A stretch of DNA of 64,000 nucleotides from Nocardiopsis suaedae (GTDB taxonomy: Bacteria > Actinomycetota > Actinomycetes > Streptosporangiales > Streptosporangiaceae). A program made the translations under genes and the position numbers. The notes under the pieces were generated by a model. It did not search any database. It saw only the letters and a program-made list of their open reading frames with translations, and was not told where the DNA came from. Positions 19,189 to 27,708 of the stretch are shown piece by piece. Position 1 is the stretch's first letter. The number at the start of each line of letters is the position of its first letter. The stretch is taken from the NCBI RefSeq assembly GCF_027706745.1, contig NZ_JAQFWP010000010.1, positions 62,001 to 126,000 on the forward strand, read 5' to 3'.

Positions 19189-19355
19189 GGGCTCCTCCGG
19201 CAGGGGGTGGTGCGAGGCTAGCCCGCGGCCACCGGCGAAGACATTGCCCCGCGGGGCAATGATGCCCTCACCCGGCGTCATTGAGCCCCGCGCATGTGGA
19301 GCCGTCTCCTGGGAGGTGTCCAGAAGGTTCGCCCTTGCTGAAGGAGGAGCCCCTG

Positions 19356-19805
19356 ATGACCACCACCGGGACGGAGGCGGCCCGCACCGCCACCCGCGAC
19401 CCCCGCGACTACGTCCCCGCCGACGTGTGGGACCGCGAGATCGCCCTGCTCATCCGCGACCACCCCTGGGACACCGTCATGGCGAACAGGTGCTTCGGCC
19501 AGGCCGTGGCCTACTTGATCACCGCCATGGAGAAGCACGGCCGACACCTCGGGCTCGGCTGCGGCCCCCTGATCGACACCGCCGTGCACGGCTTCATCCT
19601 CGACACCGTCAACTACCGCGAGTTCTGCCACCGCCACTTCGGCGGCCTCCTGGAGCACACCCCCGAGATCGAATTCAAGTACGACGGGTCCGTCATGAAG
19701 ACCGCCCATGTCATCGAGAACAACGGGTTCGTCGTCGACTGGCCCTTGTGGGAGCGCGACGGCGCCAAGTGCACTCCCTGCCACCCCGGCTCCAACTGCC
19801 ACTGA
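19356..19805 (+). CDS. Small conserved protein with Cys-rich C-terminus (GRDP/DUF1399-like)
   Basis: A 149-residue protein of unknown function. The middle (LGCGPLIDTAVHGFILDTVNY then REFCHRHFGG) resembles the Asp-x-x-x-His-x-Phe ... Tyr-x-x-Phe-Cys pattern of plant glycine-rich-domain proteins and a related actinobacterial family, recalled not searched. The C-terminus is KCTPCHPGSNCH, with three Cys and two His, which could bind a metal or be modified. AAGGAGGAG lies seven bases before the ATG at 19356. A strong terminator (19818-19844) follows. It lies between a divergent XRE regulator and a methyltransferase. Confidence 0.65.
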   Translation: MTTTGTEAARTATRDPRDYVPADVWDREIALLIRDHPWDTVMANRCFGQAVAYLITAMEKHGRHLGLGCGPLIDTAVHGFILDTVNYREFCHRHFGGLLEHTPEIEFKYDGSVMKTAHVIENNGFVVDWPLWERDGAKCTPCHPGSNCH

Positions 19806-19817
19806 TCCCCTGACTGC

Positions 19818-19844
19818 GGGGCCCGAGCACACCGCTCGGGCCCC
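19818..19844 (+). terminator. Terminator after the Cys-tailed protein gene
   Basis: GGGGCCCGAG pairs perfectly with CTCGGGCCCC over a 7-base loop, 12 bases after the stop. Confidence 0.65.
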
Positions 19845-19927
19845 GTTGCCGTGTTCACCGGCGATCATGGGGCGCCCGGCGCTACCGTGTCGGCCACCGC
19901 GCAGCCGCCACACGGACACCGGAGACC

Positions 19928-20632
19928 ATGAGTACACGCATTGACCCCGCGCAGACCGTCAGCCCCGCCGGTTACTGGGACCGCTACGGCAATGGCCAGG
20001 CTGACATCGAGTCGCCCGAAGAAGCGCTGAAGAACGCCTTCGGCTGGTGCCAGTACGAGGGCCACGGCCCTGGCGATGAACTGCTCGGTGAACCCCTTAC
20101 CGCGCTGGAGCTGGGGTTCGGGCGGGGAAACGCCGTTGCCGTCCTGGCGGCCAAAGGGATCGCCGCCTCGGGAGTGGACGTATCCCCGGTGCAGCGGGAA
20201 CGAGCCACCGCACGGTGGGCCCACCTGCCGAACGCGGAGTTCACCTGCTCTGACGCCGTTGACTTCCTCGCGGGAGCGGACGGGCGGCGCTGGGAGGCCA
20301 TCTACTCCATCTGGGGCGCGGTGTGGTTCACCGACCCGGGGCGGCTGCTGCCCCTCATCTTCGACCGCCTAGAGCCGGGCGGACGGCTCGTCTTCTCCCA
20401 CGCACCGCCGGTTCCCGGGGCCTATGGCGCGCAGGGCATGTACGGGGCAGGGTTCACAGGACGGCCGGTGTGGTTGTACAGGTGGGCCTACGAACCCGAG
20501 CAGTGGGCCGACATCATGACCGGACATGGCTTCACCGATGTGGACGTTCGCGTCCACCCCGCCCCCGACTCCGAGTTGTTGGGCACCCTGATCGCCGTCG
20601 CCCGGCGTCCTCCACGTGGCACGGGGAAGTAG
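19928..20632 (+). CDS. Class I SAM-dependent methyltransferase
   Basis: A 234-residue soluble methyltransferase. The SAM-binding motif I is ALELGFGRGNAVAVLAAKG, followed by the acidic SGVDVSPVQ and motif IV-like IYSIWGAVWFTDPGRLL, then RLEPGGRLVFSH. It ends with the usual beta strands (LLGTLIAVARR). The substrate is unknown. It follows the Cys-tailed protein after a terminator and so may be a separate unit. Downstream lie only gene remnants, so it may be at the edge of a transferred segment. Confidence 0.85.
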   Translation: MSTRIDPAQTVSPAGYWDRYGNGQADIESPEEALKNAFGWCQYEGHGPGDELLGEPLTALELGFGRGNAVAVLAAKGIAASGVDVSPVQRERATARWAHLPNAEFTCSDAVDFLAGADGRRWEAIYSIWGAVWFTDPGRLLPLIFDRLEPGGRLVFSHAPPVPGAYGAQGMYGAGFTGRPVWLYRWAYEPEQWADIMTGHGFTDVDVRVHPAPDSELLGTLIAVARRPPRGTGK

Positions 20633-21021
20633 GGCGGCTTCCTGCCGTGGTGGTGTGGACCGCTGGCTGCTGCGCCTGCTCGATGAGGCACGCACGGATA
20701 CGGCCTGACCGCAGGACGGGGAGATTCCCGTGGTGGCCGTCCACCTGGGGCCGGGGTCGCTCTTGCGTGCAGTGACGGCATGGCGCCACGTGTAGCGCGC
20801 CGGGCCTGTCATGACCAGTAGGCCGCCCGGCGCGAGCGGCACCGCCGTCTTCGTTCCCCCTTCGGGATCGGTGAAGTCCATGGGGACCCGACCCCACACT
20901 CATGGAATACGACTTCATGTCGCACAACACCGGTCGTCGTAGGGCTGGGCCGCCTCGGGCCGGAACACGACGGGCTTGGACCCGGTCTTGAGCGTGGTGG
21001 AGGAGTCGCGGACCCTCTTGA
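20633..21021. other. Gap holding degraded genes
   Basis: No intact gene is seen between the methyltransferase and the membrane protein. The stretch holds the AlkB fragment and most of the TnpB fragment, both on the minus strand, pointing to past insertion and deletion. Confidence 0.6.
20740..20899 (-). pseudogene. AlkB-family 2OG-Fe(II) dioxygenase C-terminal remnant
   Basis: A minus-strand frame contains MDFTDPEGGTKTAVPL, LAPGGLLVMTGPARYTWRH and VTARKSD, matching the C-terminal core of AlkB-like proteins, including the RYxWRH segment and the Fe-binding His. The N-terminal half (with HxD) is absent and the final conserved RVSLTFR strand is not found in frame, so it is a broken fragment. Confidence 0.6.
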
Positions 21022-21110
21022 TCACGTGTTGCGCGGCCTGCGCTCCGCGTCCCCGCGCCTTGAGCTCGGCGAAGGCGTACTCCCGCAGCGTGGCGGTGCG
21101 GGCGTGGCCG
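20915..21110 (-). pseudogene. IS200/IS605-type TnpB N-terminal fragment
   Basis: The frame reads TATLREYAFAELKARGRG, then AAQHVIKRVRDSSTTLK, then GSKPVVFRPEAAQPYDDRC. This matches the start of actinobacterial IS605 OrfB/TnpB proteins. A segment normally present between TTLK and SKPV is missing, and the protein stops after CCAT. No catalytic RuvC part remains. It overlaps the 3' end of the neighbouring membrane-protein gene in another frame. Confidence 0.65.
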
Positions 21111-22170
21111 TGCCGAGCGGGCGACGCCGGTGGTAGTAGCCGACCAGCGCCACCGTGAGGGAAAGCCCCCAGAGCGGGAAGAGCACCCAGGCGAGGCCGT
21201 CGACGCCCCAGTAGTCCCACCCACTGACCTCCAGGCCCCATGCCTGGGCCGCGCTCACCTGGCCGGGAATGTGGACCCCCAGGCGCCCGAGCAGCATCCC
21301 CCGGCCGAAGGACCAGACCGCCAGCGCCGCCGAACCGCCCAGGCCGAGCGGCAACCAGAGGGGCACGGGGCGGCCGCCCAGCGCGGGCAGCCACCGCGGG
21401 AAGACCCGGCCCCAAGGGCGGAGCAGACCGGAGGTGAGGAGCGCCCCGGTGAGAGCCATGCCGGCGAGGATGGGCTCGATCCACACGTTCTCCGGCTGGG
21501 TGAGCAGGAGCCAGTCGACGAACGGCTCCGGGGCACCGACGCCCCAGCCGCGGGACCAGCACAGCCGGATGACCGCGTAGGGTACCGGCGCCAGCATGGC
21601 GATGTACGTCGCGACCCGCCCGACCCGCTCCCAGGCGGTGGACACGGCGGCGGCGCGCGCCACTCCCGCTGCGGACCGATCGGCCGTACGGCGGGCCATC
21701 CCCACCGTGGTCACCAGGAAGCCGGCGGCTGCGAAGGGAGTGGTCATCTGGAAGAGGGTCGGCCAGTCGGCATCGAACCACGGCGCGATGCTCAGGCCCA
21801 ACGGCGGCAGCAGGAACACGGCGCGGCCGTCGAGTACCGGCGCCACGAGGGTGCAGGAGAAGGTGACCCCCGCAATGATCAGGCATCTTCTCCCGATCGC
21901 GGACAGCGGCCGTCGGCTCTCCAACCGCCATGCCAGCAAGAGTCCGATGAGGCCGGTCGCGGCGATCACGGGGCCACCGGCCGACGCCTCCAGGGCCGCG
22001 AGGAGGGATGCCGAGTCGGGAGCGCCCGGGTCCGTGCGTCCGAAGGGGAAGCCGGCACCGCCGGCGGTCCAGTAGACGCCCATGACGGTCACGTAGGCCG
22101 ACCATGCGACCGCGATGGGGCCGGCCAGGGGCGCGGTCCTCGGAGGCACGGTGGACGTTGTCGCAGTCAT
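21022..22170 (-). CDS. Polytopic membrane protein, paralogue of the 23.2-kb gene
   Basis: A 382-residue protein with about eight to nine hydrophobic segments. It shares a signature of the form RPWGRVFPRWLPALGGRPVP / WLPLGLG with the protein at 23238-24200, which reads RWGRIWPRWTGPLAGRDVP / WLVLGPG. The final ~30 residues (Pro/Arg-rich) are translated from DNA that in another frame encodes TnpB, so its original C-terminus was probably replaced by insertion. The ATG at 22170 lies just after a plausible divergent promoter region. Function unknown. Confidence 0.65.
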   Translation of the reverse strand: MTATTSTVPPRTAPLAGPIAVAWSAYVTVMGVYWTAGGAGFPFGRTDPGAPDSASLLAALEASAGGPVIAATGLIGLLLAWRLESRRPLSAIGRRCLIIAGVTFSCTLVAPVLDGRAVFLLPPLGLSIAPWFDADWPTLFQMTTPFAAAGFLVTTVGMARRTADRSAAGVARAAAVSTAWERVGRVATYIAMLAPVPYAVIRLCWSRGWGVGAPEPFVDWLLLTQPENVWIEPILAGMALTGALLTSGLLRPWGRVFPRWLPALGGRPVPLWLPLGLGGSAALAVWSFGRGMLLGRLGVHIPGQVSAAQAWGLEVSGWDYWGVDGLAWVLFPLWGLSLTVALVGYYHRRRPLGTATPAPPRCGSTPSPSSRRGDAERRPRNT

Positions 22171-22299
22171 GTTCACGACCCTGTCGGCGTCCTCCCATTT
22201 CCCGGTCTCCGTCGAACGCCGGAGATCCGATCGCCTTCGGCACGGCACTCTGCCGAAAGACGGATGGGATCCGTCCGCTCACCGGCCGAGAGTGAAGAC

Positions 22300-23241
22300 A
22301 TGAGCACTCGACATCTGGCCGCGGTCGCCGTCGCCTGCCTCGCTGCCGCGGCCTCGATCCTGATCCTCCCGGGACGGCCTGAAGCGGTGTGGCGCGAACC
22401 CTTCAGCCCCGGTCTCATCGACCCCACAGGGCCCGAAGCGGTCGGAGTCCGGTACACCCGCCTCGACACCGGAGCGGACGACCCGTGGCGGCCGGGCGAC
22501 TCGCGCGTCGTCATGGCCGACATCCGCTATCCGGCCGCCGACGGGGAGCATCCGCTCCGCCACTACGGGCGGTCCCAGCACATGGCCGAGCTCGCGATGC
22601 TCGCGTGGTCGCCGGACCACGAGGAGCGGCTCGGACTGCGGTCGGGCGAGGTCAACTGGCTGTTCACCACGCACGCCCACCGGTACGCGCCGCCGCGGCA
22701 CGGATCCTTCCCGGTGGTCGTGATGGGCGCGCCGCCGGACGGCATGCGCAGCTCCCTCACCGCGCTCGCCGAGGACCTGGCCAGCCACGGCTTCGTCGTC
22801 GTGACGGTGGACCATCCCTACGACGCGCCGTACGTCGAGCTCTGGCCGACCCGCGAGCTCGTCGAATCGACGGATGCGCCTCGCCGGCTCGAGGAGGAGC
22901 AGAGGCACTCCGCGAGGCAGGCGGATCTCGCCGCAGTGGCCGGCCAGGTGAGGGAACTCGATGACGAGGTCGCACCCGTGATGGCCCTGGAGTGCACGAT
23001 CGTGGTGTCGGACGACCTGGCCCGGCGGGCGGCATCGCTCACCGACGATCCGATGGTCGAGGCACAGATCGCCGCGCGGTATCCCCGGGTGAACGACGCC
23101 CTCGGCGATTCTCTCCCAAGTGAAGCCGCCGCCGAGGATCGGTTCCGAACCGGCAGCGCAGGCTTCCGTGCCGCACTGACCCGACAGGTCACACGGGGTG
23201 GGGACTGCCCGTCGCCGCGCTCGACGGAGGTCGAACGGTGA
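22300..23241 (+). CDS. Secreted alpha/beta-hydrolase-like protein, probably defective
   Basis: A 313-residue protein with an N-terminal signal or anchor (AVAVACLAAAASILILP). Residues ~40-200 resemble bacterial PAF-acetylhydrolase-type hydrolases: RVVMADIRYPA, the oxyanion-side FPVVVMGAPPDG and LASHGFVVVTVDHPYDA. The expected GxSxG nucleophile elbow after the RADD/VLD-like helix is absent. The rest (ECTIVVSDDLARRA ... IAARYPRVNDALGD) looks like part of a different hydrolase family's C-terminal region, suggesting an internal deletion or fusion. It overlaps the next gene by four bases (GTGA). Confidence 0.55.
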   Translation: MSTRHLAAVAVACLAAAASILILPGRPEAVWREPFSPGLIDPTGPEAVGVRYTRLDTGADDPWRPGDSRVVMADIRYPAADGEHPLRHYGRSQHMAELAMLAWSPDHEERLGLRSGEVNWLFTTHAHRYAPPRHGSFPVVVMGAPPDGMRSSLTALAEDLASHGFVVVTVDHPYDAPYVELWPTRELVESTDAPRRLEEEQRHSARQADLAAVAGQVRELDDEVAPVMALECTIVVSDDLARRAASLTDDPMVEAQIAARYPRVNDALGDSLPSEAAAEDRFRTGSAGFRAALTRQVTRGGDCPSPRSTEVER

Positions 23242-24200
23242 TTCCCCGCATGCTCGCGCCACCGAGGCCGGTCATGGCCGCTGCGTGGTGCTCGACTTAC
23301 GCGGTCCTTCACATCTGGTGGGCCGTCGTGGGCGACCCCGGCTTCTTCGCCGACGGATCCCCTGACGGTTGCGCGAGGCTGTGCGGCGAGTCTCCGCTGC
23401 CGGGGGGATGGTTGCCGGTCGTGCCGTCTGGCGCCGCGGCCGCCGGGGCCGCCGGCCTGGCCGTGTCCCGGGGGCGTCGACCAAGGCAGGCCCCGCGTTG
23501 GCCGTGGGTCGGCCTGGCAGGGCTCGGCGGTGCCGGGATGATCGGCTACTGCATGCTGTTCTGGATCGGACTCGCCATGGCGCTGCTGATCCCGTTCGGT
23601 GTGCCGATGAGCGGCGCGGAGGTGGGCCTGCTCCTCGTGCGGGGTTGGGGGGTGATCGGCGGCGCGCTCGCCGTTTCGACCGCGCTCGGCGAGTTCCGCG
23701 GGCGACGACCGCGGCGACCCCGCCCCGGACGTTCCGCGACCACCCCGTGGTGGGGTTTCGCCGGCGGCTACCTGGTCCTCGCGGGCACCAGCGCGCGCGC
23801 CCTGCCGTATCTGCCGTCGTTGATCGATACCTGGTCCGGGGAGAGTGTCGGCTTCCGGGTGTTCGTCGTGCTCTTGTTGACGTCGGGCACCGTGCTGCCG
23901 ATGGCGCTGGTGCACCGCTGGGGCCGGATCTGGCCCCGTTGGACCGGGCCTCTGGCCGGACGCGACGTCCCCCGGTGGCTGGTGCTCGGCCCCGGGCTCT
24001 TCATGGGGGCCGGACTCGTCGCCTACTTCGGCATCGGCGGGTTCGGGGCGATCGTCACCGGCTTGCAGCCGATCGATCGCCCCGTCGTGCTCATGGTCGG
24101 CGGGTACACGGCATGGGGGCTCGGACTCCTGGTCGCATCGACCTCCTACGCCCGCCTGACCGGCGGTTCCGGCCGCGGATCCGCGTATACGCTGAGGTGA
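23238..24200 (+). CDS. Polytopic membrane protein
   Basis: A 320-residue integral membrane protein with about eight segments, starting at GTG that overlaps the previous stop. It shares the W-G-R-x-x-P-R-W-x-x-x-L-x-G-R signature with the minus-strand paralogue at 21022-22170. It also overlaps the following sensor kinase by one base. The tight coupling suggests membrane protein, kinase and response regulator act together, for instance as sensor accessory or regulated output. No family function known to me. Confidence 0.7.
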   Translation: MIPRMLAPPRPVMAAAWCSTYAVLHIWWAVVGDPGFFADGSPDGCARLCGESPLPGGWLPVVPSGAAAAGAAGLAVSRGRRPRQAPRWPWVGLAGLGGAGMIGYCMLFWIGLAMALLIPFGVPMSGAEVGLLLVRGWGVIGGALAVSTALGEFRGRRPRRPRPGRSATTPWWGFAGGYLVLAGTSARALPYLPSLIDTWSGESVGFRVFVVLLLTSGTVLPMALVHRWGRIWPRWTGPLAGRDVPRWLVLGPGLFMGAGLVAYFGIGGFGAIVTGLQPIDRPVVLMVGGYTAWGLGLLVASTSYARLTGGSGRGSAYTLR

Positions 24201-25423
24201 TGCCCGTCCGTTCCGTGCTGTTCCTCGGGGTCGCTCTGCTGGCGGTGCCGGGCGCGTTCGCGCTCCACGATCAAGCCGGGCCGGTCGGCATCTCCGCGGC
24301 CGTAGCGGTGTGCTCGGTGATGGCGGTGATCGTGAGCTGGCCGGTCGGCCGGAGACATCTCCATCGTGTCGCGGTCGCGGCGGGGGGTGTCTCGCTTGCC
24401 GTCACGGCGTACGCTTCCATCACCGACACCGTGGTCTACGGGCCCGGGATCAACATCGCGCCGGCCGAGTTGATCGCCCTCTACCTGTTGTTGGCGGCCG
24501 TAGCGCGCTGGATGGACCCGCTCCGGTCGGCAGTGGCCTCCGGGGCCGTCGTGTGGATCGCCTGTGTCGCATGGACGCTGCGGCTGCTCGACTACGCACC
24601 GCCTCCGGAGCCGGAGCTCAGCCCGTGGCCGATCACGTCCGTGAGTGACCTCTTCATCGTCATCGGACACTTCGCCGCGTCGGCGTTCTTCCCGAGCCTC
24701 GCCGTGCTCGCCGGTGGTGTACCGCGCCACCTCGCTCACCGCAGGGCTGAGCTGATAGCCGCAGTGCGCCGCGACCAGCGGCTGGAGCTCGCCCAGGATC
24801 TTCACGACTACGTGGCACACGACCTGACCGGCATCGTGGCGCAGGCCCAGTCGGCGCAGTTCGCCCGACCCGACGATGCCGAGCACCTCCGGGGTGCCCT
24901 CGCCCGGATCGAGGAAGTGGGCACCGCCGCACTCGACACGATGGACGGGTTCGTCCAGGGGCTGCACGAGGACAATGCCGCGCCACTGTCGACGCGCGGG
25001 ATCTCCGACGTTCCACGACTCGTGGAACGGTTTCGGGTCGAGCGCCCACCGGACGCCCCGGTTCGGGTCGAGTTCGACGATGACCTGTCGGCACGAACCT
25101 CCCGGGAGGTCCAGGCCGCGGCATACCGCGTCGTGGTCGAGGGCCTGACCAACGTACGCCGCCACGGCGCTCCCGGTCGTCCGGTCACGGTCCGCGTCGG
25201 GTGTGCACCGGACGGCACCCTGTCCGTGCTGGTCCTGAACGAGGTCCCACCCGTTTCCCGCCCGCCCGGCTGGAAGCCGCCCTCCCGGGGCGGGACCGGC
25301 CTGGTCACGCTCGAGGAGCGGCTGCAGGCGGTCGGCGGCCGGCTCGAGGCCGGGCGCGACGACGAGGGGCGGTGGCGGCTGGAGGCCACACTGCCCGCGA
25401 CCGACCCAAGGAGTGACTCGTGA
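24200..25423 (+). CDS. NarL-family sensor histidine kinase
   Basis: A 407-residue kinase. Residues 1-190 contain five or six membrane segments with little extracellular sequence. The HisKA_3 dimerisation domain shows ELAQDLHDYVAHDLTGIVAQ with the phospho-acceptor His. The ATPase domain has EGLTNVRRHG (N box) and GGTGLVTLEERLQAVGG (G boxes). It overlaps the membrane-protein gene upstream by one base and the response regulator downstream by four. It lies immediately upstream of the thiopeptide cluster; control of that cluster is possible but unproven. Confidence 0.9.
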   Translation: MPVRSVLFLGVALLAVPGAFALHDQAGPVGISAAVAVCSVMAVIVSWPVGRRHLHRVAVAAGGVSLAVTAYASITDTVVYGPGINIAPAELIALYLLLAAVARWMDPLRSAVASGAVVWIACVAWTLRLLDYAPPPEPELSPWPITSVSDLFIVIGHFAASAFFPSLAVLAGGVPRHLAHRRAELIAAVRRDQRLELAQDLHDYVAHDLTGIVAQAQSAQFARPDDAEHLRGALARIEEVGTAALDTMDGFVQGLHEDNAAPLSTRGISDVPRLVERFRVERPPDAPVRVEFDDDLSARTSREVQAAAYRVVVEGLTNVRRHGAPGRPVTVRVGCAPDGTLSVLVLNEVPPVSRPPGWKPPSRGGTGLVTLEERLQAVGGRLEAGRDDEGRWRLEATLPATDPRSDS

Positions 25424-26088
25424 CGACGCCTCGGACACGCGTGGTGATCGCCGACGACCAGCGCGACATCCGCAGCTCGTTCCGGCTGGTCATCGACTCG
25501 CAACCGGACATGCGCGTGATCGGTGAGGCCGCCGACGGAGCGGGAGCCCTTGACACGGTGCGTCATCTGGTGCCCGATGTGGTGTTGATGGACGTCCGGA
25601 TGCCGGAGATGGACGGTCTCGAAGTCACCCGTACGCTGATGGCGGACGAGCGCACCGCGGCGTGCAAGGTGATCGTCGTGACCACCTTCGACCTCGACGA
25701 GTACGTCGCCGAGGCGCTGGCGATCGGAGCGTGCGGCTTCCTGCTGAAACGGTCCGGGCCCACCCTGCTCACCGAGGCGGTCAGGGCAGCGGTCAACGGC
25801 GACATGCTGGTCAGCCCGCAGATCACGGTTCGGCTCCTCCGCCACACCGCGGTCTCGCGGAATGCGGCCTCCCGCGCATCCGTGGCGGCGTTGAGCACCC
25901 GGGAGTGCGAGGTCGCCCGGCTCGTCGCACACGGTCGGACCAATGCGGACATCGCCGAGGAGCTGTACATCTCGACCGGAACGGTCAAGACCCACATCTC
26001 CAACATGGTCGCCAAGCTCGGTGTACGCAACCGCGTCGGAATCGCCGCCTGGGCATGGGAGCACGGGATCGCACGACCCTCGGACTAG
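25420..26088 (+). CDS. NarL/LuxR-type response regulator
   Basis: A 222-residue regulator. The receiver domain (~1-125) has the acidic pair ADDQRD, phospho-Asp in VVLMDVRMPEMDG, a conserved Thr in VTTFD and Lys in LLKRSG. The C-terminal LuxR helix-turn-helix reads LSTRECEVARLVAHGRTNAD ... STGTVKTHISNMVAKLGV. It starts at GTG overlapping the kinase stop. It is the cognate partner of the kinase at 24200. Confidence 0.93.
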   Translation: MTTPRTRVVIADDQRDIRSSFRLVIDSQPDMRVIGEAADGAGALDTVRHLVPDVVLMDVRMPEMDGLEVTRTLMADERTAACKVIVVTTFDLDEYVAEALAIGACGFLLKRSGPTLLTEAVRAAVNGDMLVSPQITVRLLRHTAVSRNAASRASVAALSTRECEVARLVAHGRTNADIAEELYISTGTVKTHISNMVAKLGVRNRVGIAAWAWEHGIARPSD

Positions 26089-26248
26089 AGTCTGTCGGTC
26101 GTGACCTCTTGGAGGATCGTGGGCCCCTCGGCGGGCGGACAATCTCCGTCGCCGCGTCGGCGACGCCGACCGCTTGCGGGTCCTCGGCCCGCCTGGTTGG
26201 GTGGCGGCGGTCCTGTTTCGGGTTCTCCTCGGCTCCGAAGGCGGCGCG

Positions 26249-27385
26249 ATGGCACACGGCGAGGTCCGGCTCACCACCACCGCGAGCGGCCATCCGGCCT
26301 GGCTGGTCAGCGACCACGGCACGGTGCGGCGGCTGCTCACCGATCCGCGCCTGGACGTCTACCACGAGGATCCGGCGGGCGCGCCGCGCTGCTTCGCGTC
26401 CGGCCCCTTCGGCCCGCCGCAGCAGTGGACGCCCGACGCCGCGGAGGACCACCTGCGGATGCGGAGGCTGGTCGGCCGCTCGATGTCCGCGCGCCGGCTC
26501 GCGGGCCTGCGGCCGCGGATCCAGGAGATCGTGGACGGCCTGCTCGACGACCTCGCCGCGGCCCCGCGGCACGCCGACTTCCACCGCCTGGTGTCGGCTC
26601 CGCTGCCGCCGCTGGTGCTGCGCGAGCTGTTCGGCGTCCCCGACGACGAGGGCGGGGATTTCGACGGATGGCTGCACGACGCGATCAGCGACCACGATCC
26701 CGACCGGATGGTGCGCGGGATCACCGGCCTTTCGCCGTACGTCGCAACGCTCGTGCGGCGGCGGATCGCCGAGCCGCGTGGTGATGTGCCGACCGATCTC
26801 GCGGCCGCGCACACCGAGGACCCCGAACACTGGACGATGGAGCGGCTGACCGGGGCGGCCTGCCTGATCCTGCTCGCGGGCGTGGGTCCGACGATGGACG
26901 CGATCGACGACTCGCTGGTGAGGCTGTCGGCCGACGCCGACCAGTGGGCCGCGGTGCGCGAGTCCCCCGAGCTGGTCGAGAACGCCGTGGAGGAGCTGCT
27001 CCGGCTCTCGGCGATCACGGCCGCCGGAACACGGACGCCGTTCGGGATTCCCCGCTGGGCCGGCACCGACGTCACCGTCGACGGGACCACGATCCGGAAA
27101 GGTGAGCTGGTGCTGCTCGACATTCACGCGGCAAGCCATGATGAGCGGCACATCGCCGAGCCGGACCGGCTCGACGTGCACCGAACCGGAAAGACCCCGC
27201 TGATCTTCGGCGCCGGTGCGCATTATTGTCTGGGCGCGCCGCTGGCCCGCATGCAGCTGTGCATTCTCTTCCGCACCCTGATCGGGCGTTTTCCGGCCAT
27301 GCGCCTCGCCGTGCCGGCGGGCGGGATCCGGTCCCGCGATCCCAGGCTCGCGGTCGGCTCGACCGGGCTTCCGGTGGCCTGGTAG
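26249..27385 (+). CDS. Cytochrome P450, probable thiopeptide tailoring enzyme
   Basis: About 378 residues from ATG 26249, which has GAAGG upstream; a TTG at 26174 would give 403, closer to family length, so the start is uncertain. The heme-Cys loop is FGAGAHYCLGAPLAR, the K-helix EELLR carries ExxR, and DPRLD and HLRMRRLV match early helices. The I-helix reads LLAGVGPTMDAID where most bacterial P450s have AGHETT or AG-x-DTT, so the usual acid-alcohol pair for oxygen activation is missing. GE2270 and thiomuracin clusters carry P450s that hydroxylate or epoxidise side chains. Position just before the precursor suggests a similar role. Confidence 0.85.
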   Translation: MAHGEVRLTTTASGHPAWLVSDHGTVRRLLTDPRLDVYHEDPAGAPRCFASGPFGPPQQWTPDAAEDHLRMRRLVGRSMSARRLAGLRPRIQEIVDGLLDDLAAAPRHADFHRLVSAPLPPLVLRELFGVPDDEGGDFDGWLHDAISDHDPDRMVRGITGLSPYVATLVRRRIAEPRGDVPTDLAAAHTEDPEHWTMERLTGAACLILLAGVGPTMDAIDDSLVRLSADADQWAAVRESPELVENAVEELLRLSAITAAGTRTPFGIPRWAGTDVTVDGTTIRKGELVLLDIHAASHDERHIAEPDRLDVHRTGKTPLIFGAGAHYCLGAPLARMQLCILFRTLIGRFPAMRLAVPAGGIRSRDPRLAVGSTGLPVAW

Positions 27386-27708
27386 CGCCTGACCTGGAGG
27401 CGCCCGCCCCGGGCCCGTCGCGCCCCCGCGCGCCGGACATGTGGGGCAATTTTCCGGTATTGACGAATCGTCCGCATCTCGCTTACGCTCCCGCCCAACG
27501 CTGGATCCTGCAGCATGCGAGGTCCGGCGGCCCGCAGGCGGCGGTTCGAGGGGCGGAGGGGGGCTGAGAAAGGCGTTCCGCGCTTTCCTTGGCGCATTAT
27601 GTTCCCGTGCCATCGAATGCCGCGCCCTTCGCGGCCGATCGGTATCCCATCCTTTCTTTCCAAGCGCGGCGTGCGGTTGCCAGAGAGTGCCGGCAAAAGG
27701 AGTGGTCA
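27386..27708 (+). promoter_or_regulatory. Promoter region of the thiopeptide operon
   Basis: This 323-base gap has no gene. TTGACG (27460-27465), an 18-base spacer and TACGCT (27484-27489) form a good sigma-70-like promoter directed at the precursor, leaving a ~210-base 5' leader. AAAAGGAG lies seven bases before the precursor ATG. Confidence 0.6.

Noticed and set aside
19928-20632. Methyltransferase as a thiopeptide tailoring enzyme
   Set aside because: It is ~6-8 kb from the cluster, separated by remnants, a two-component system and unrelated genes.
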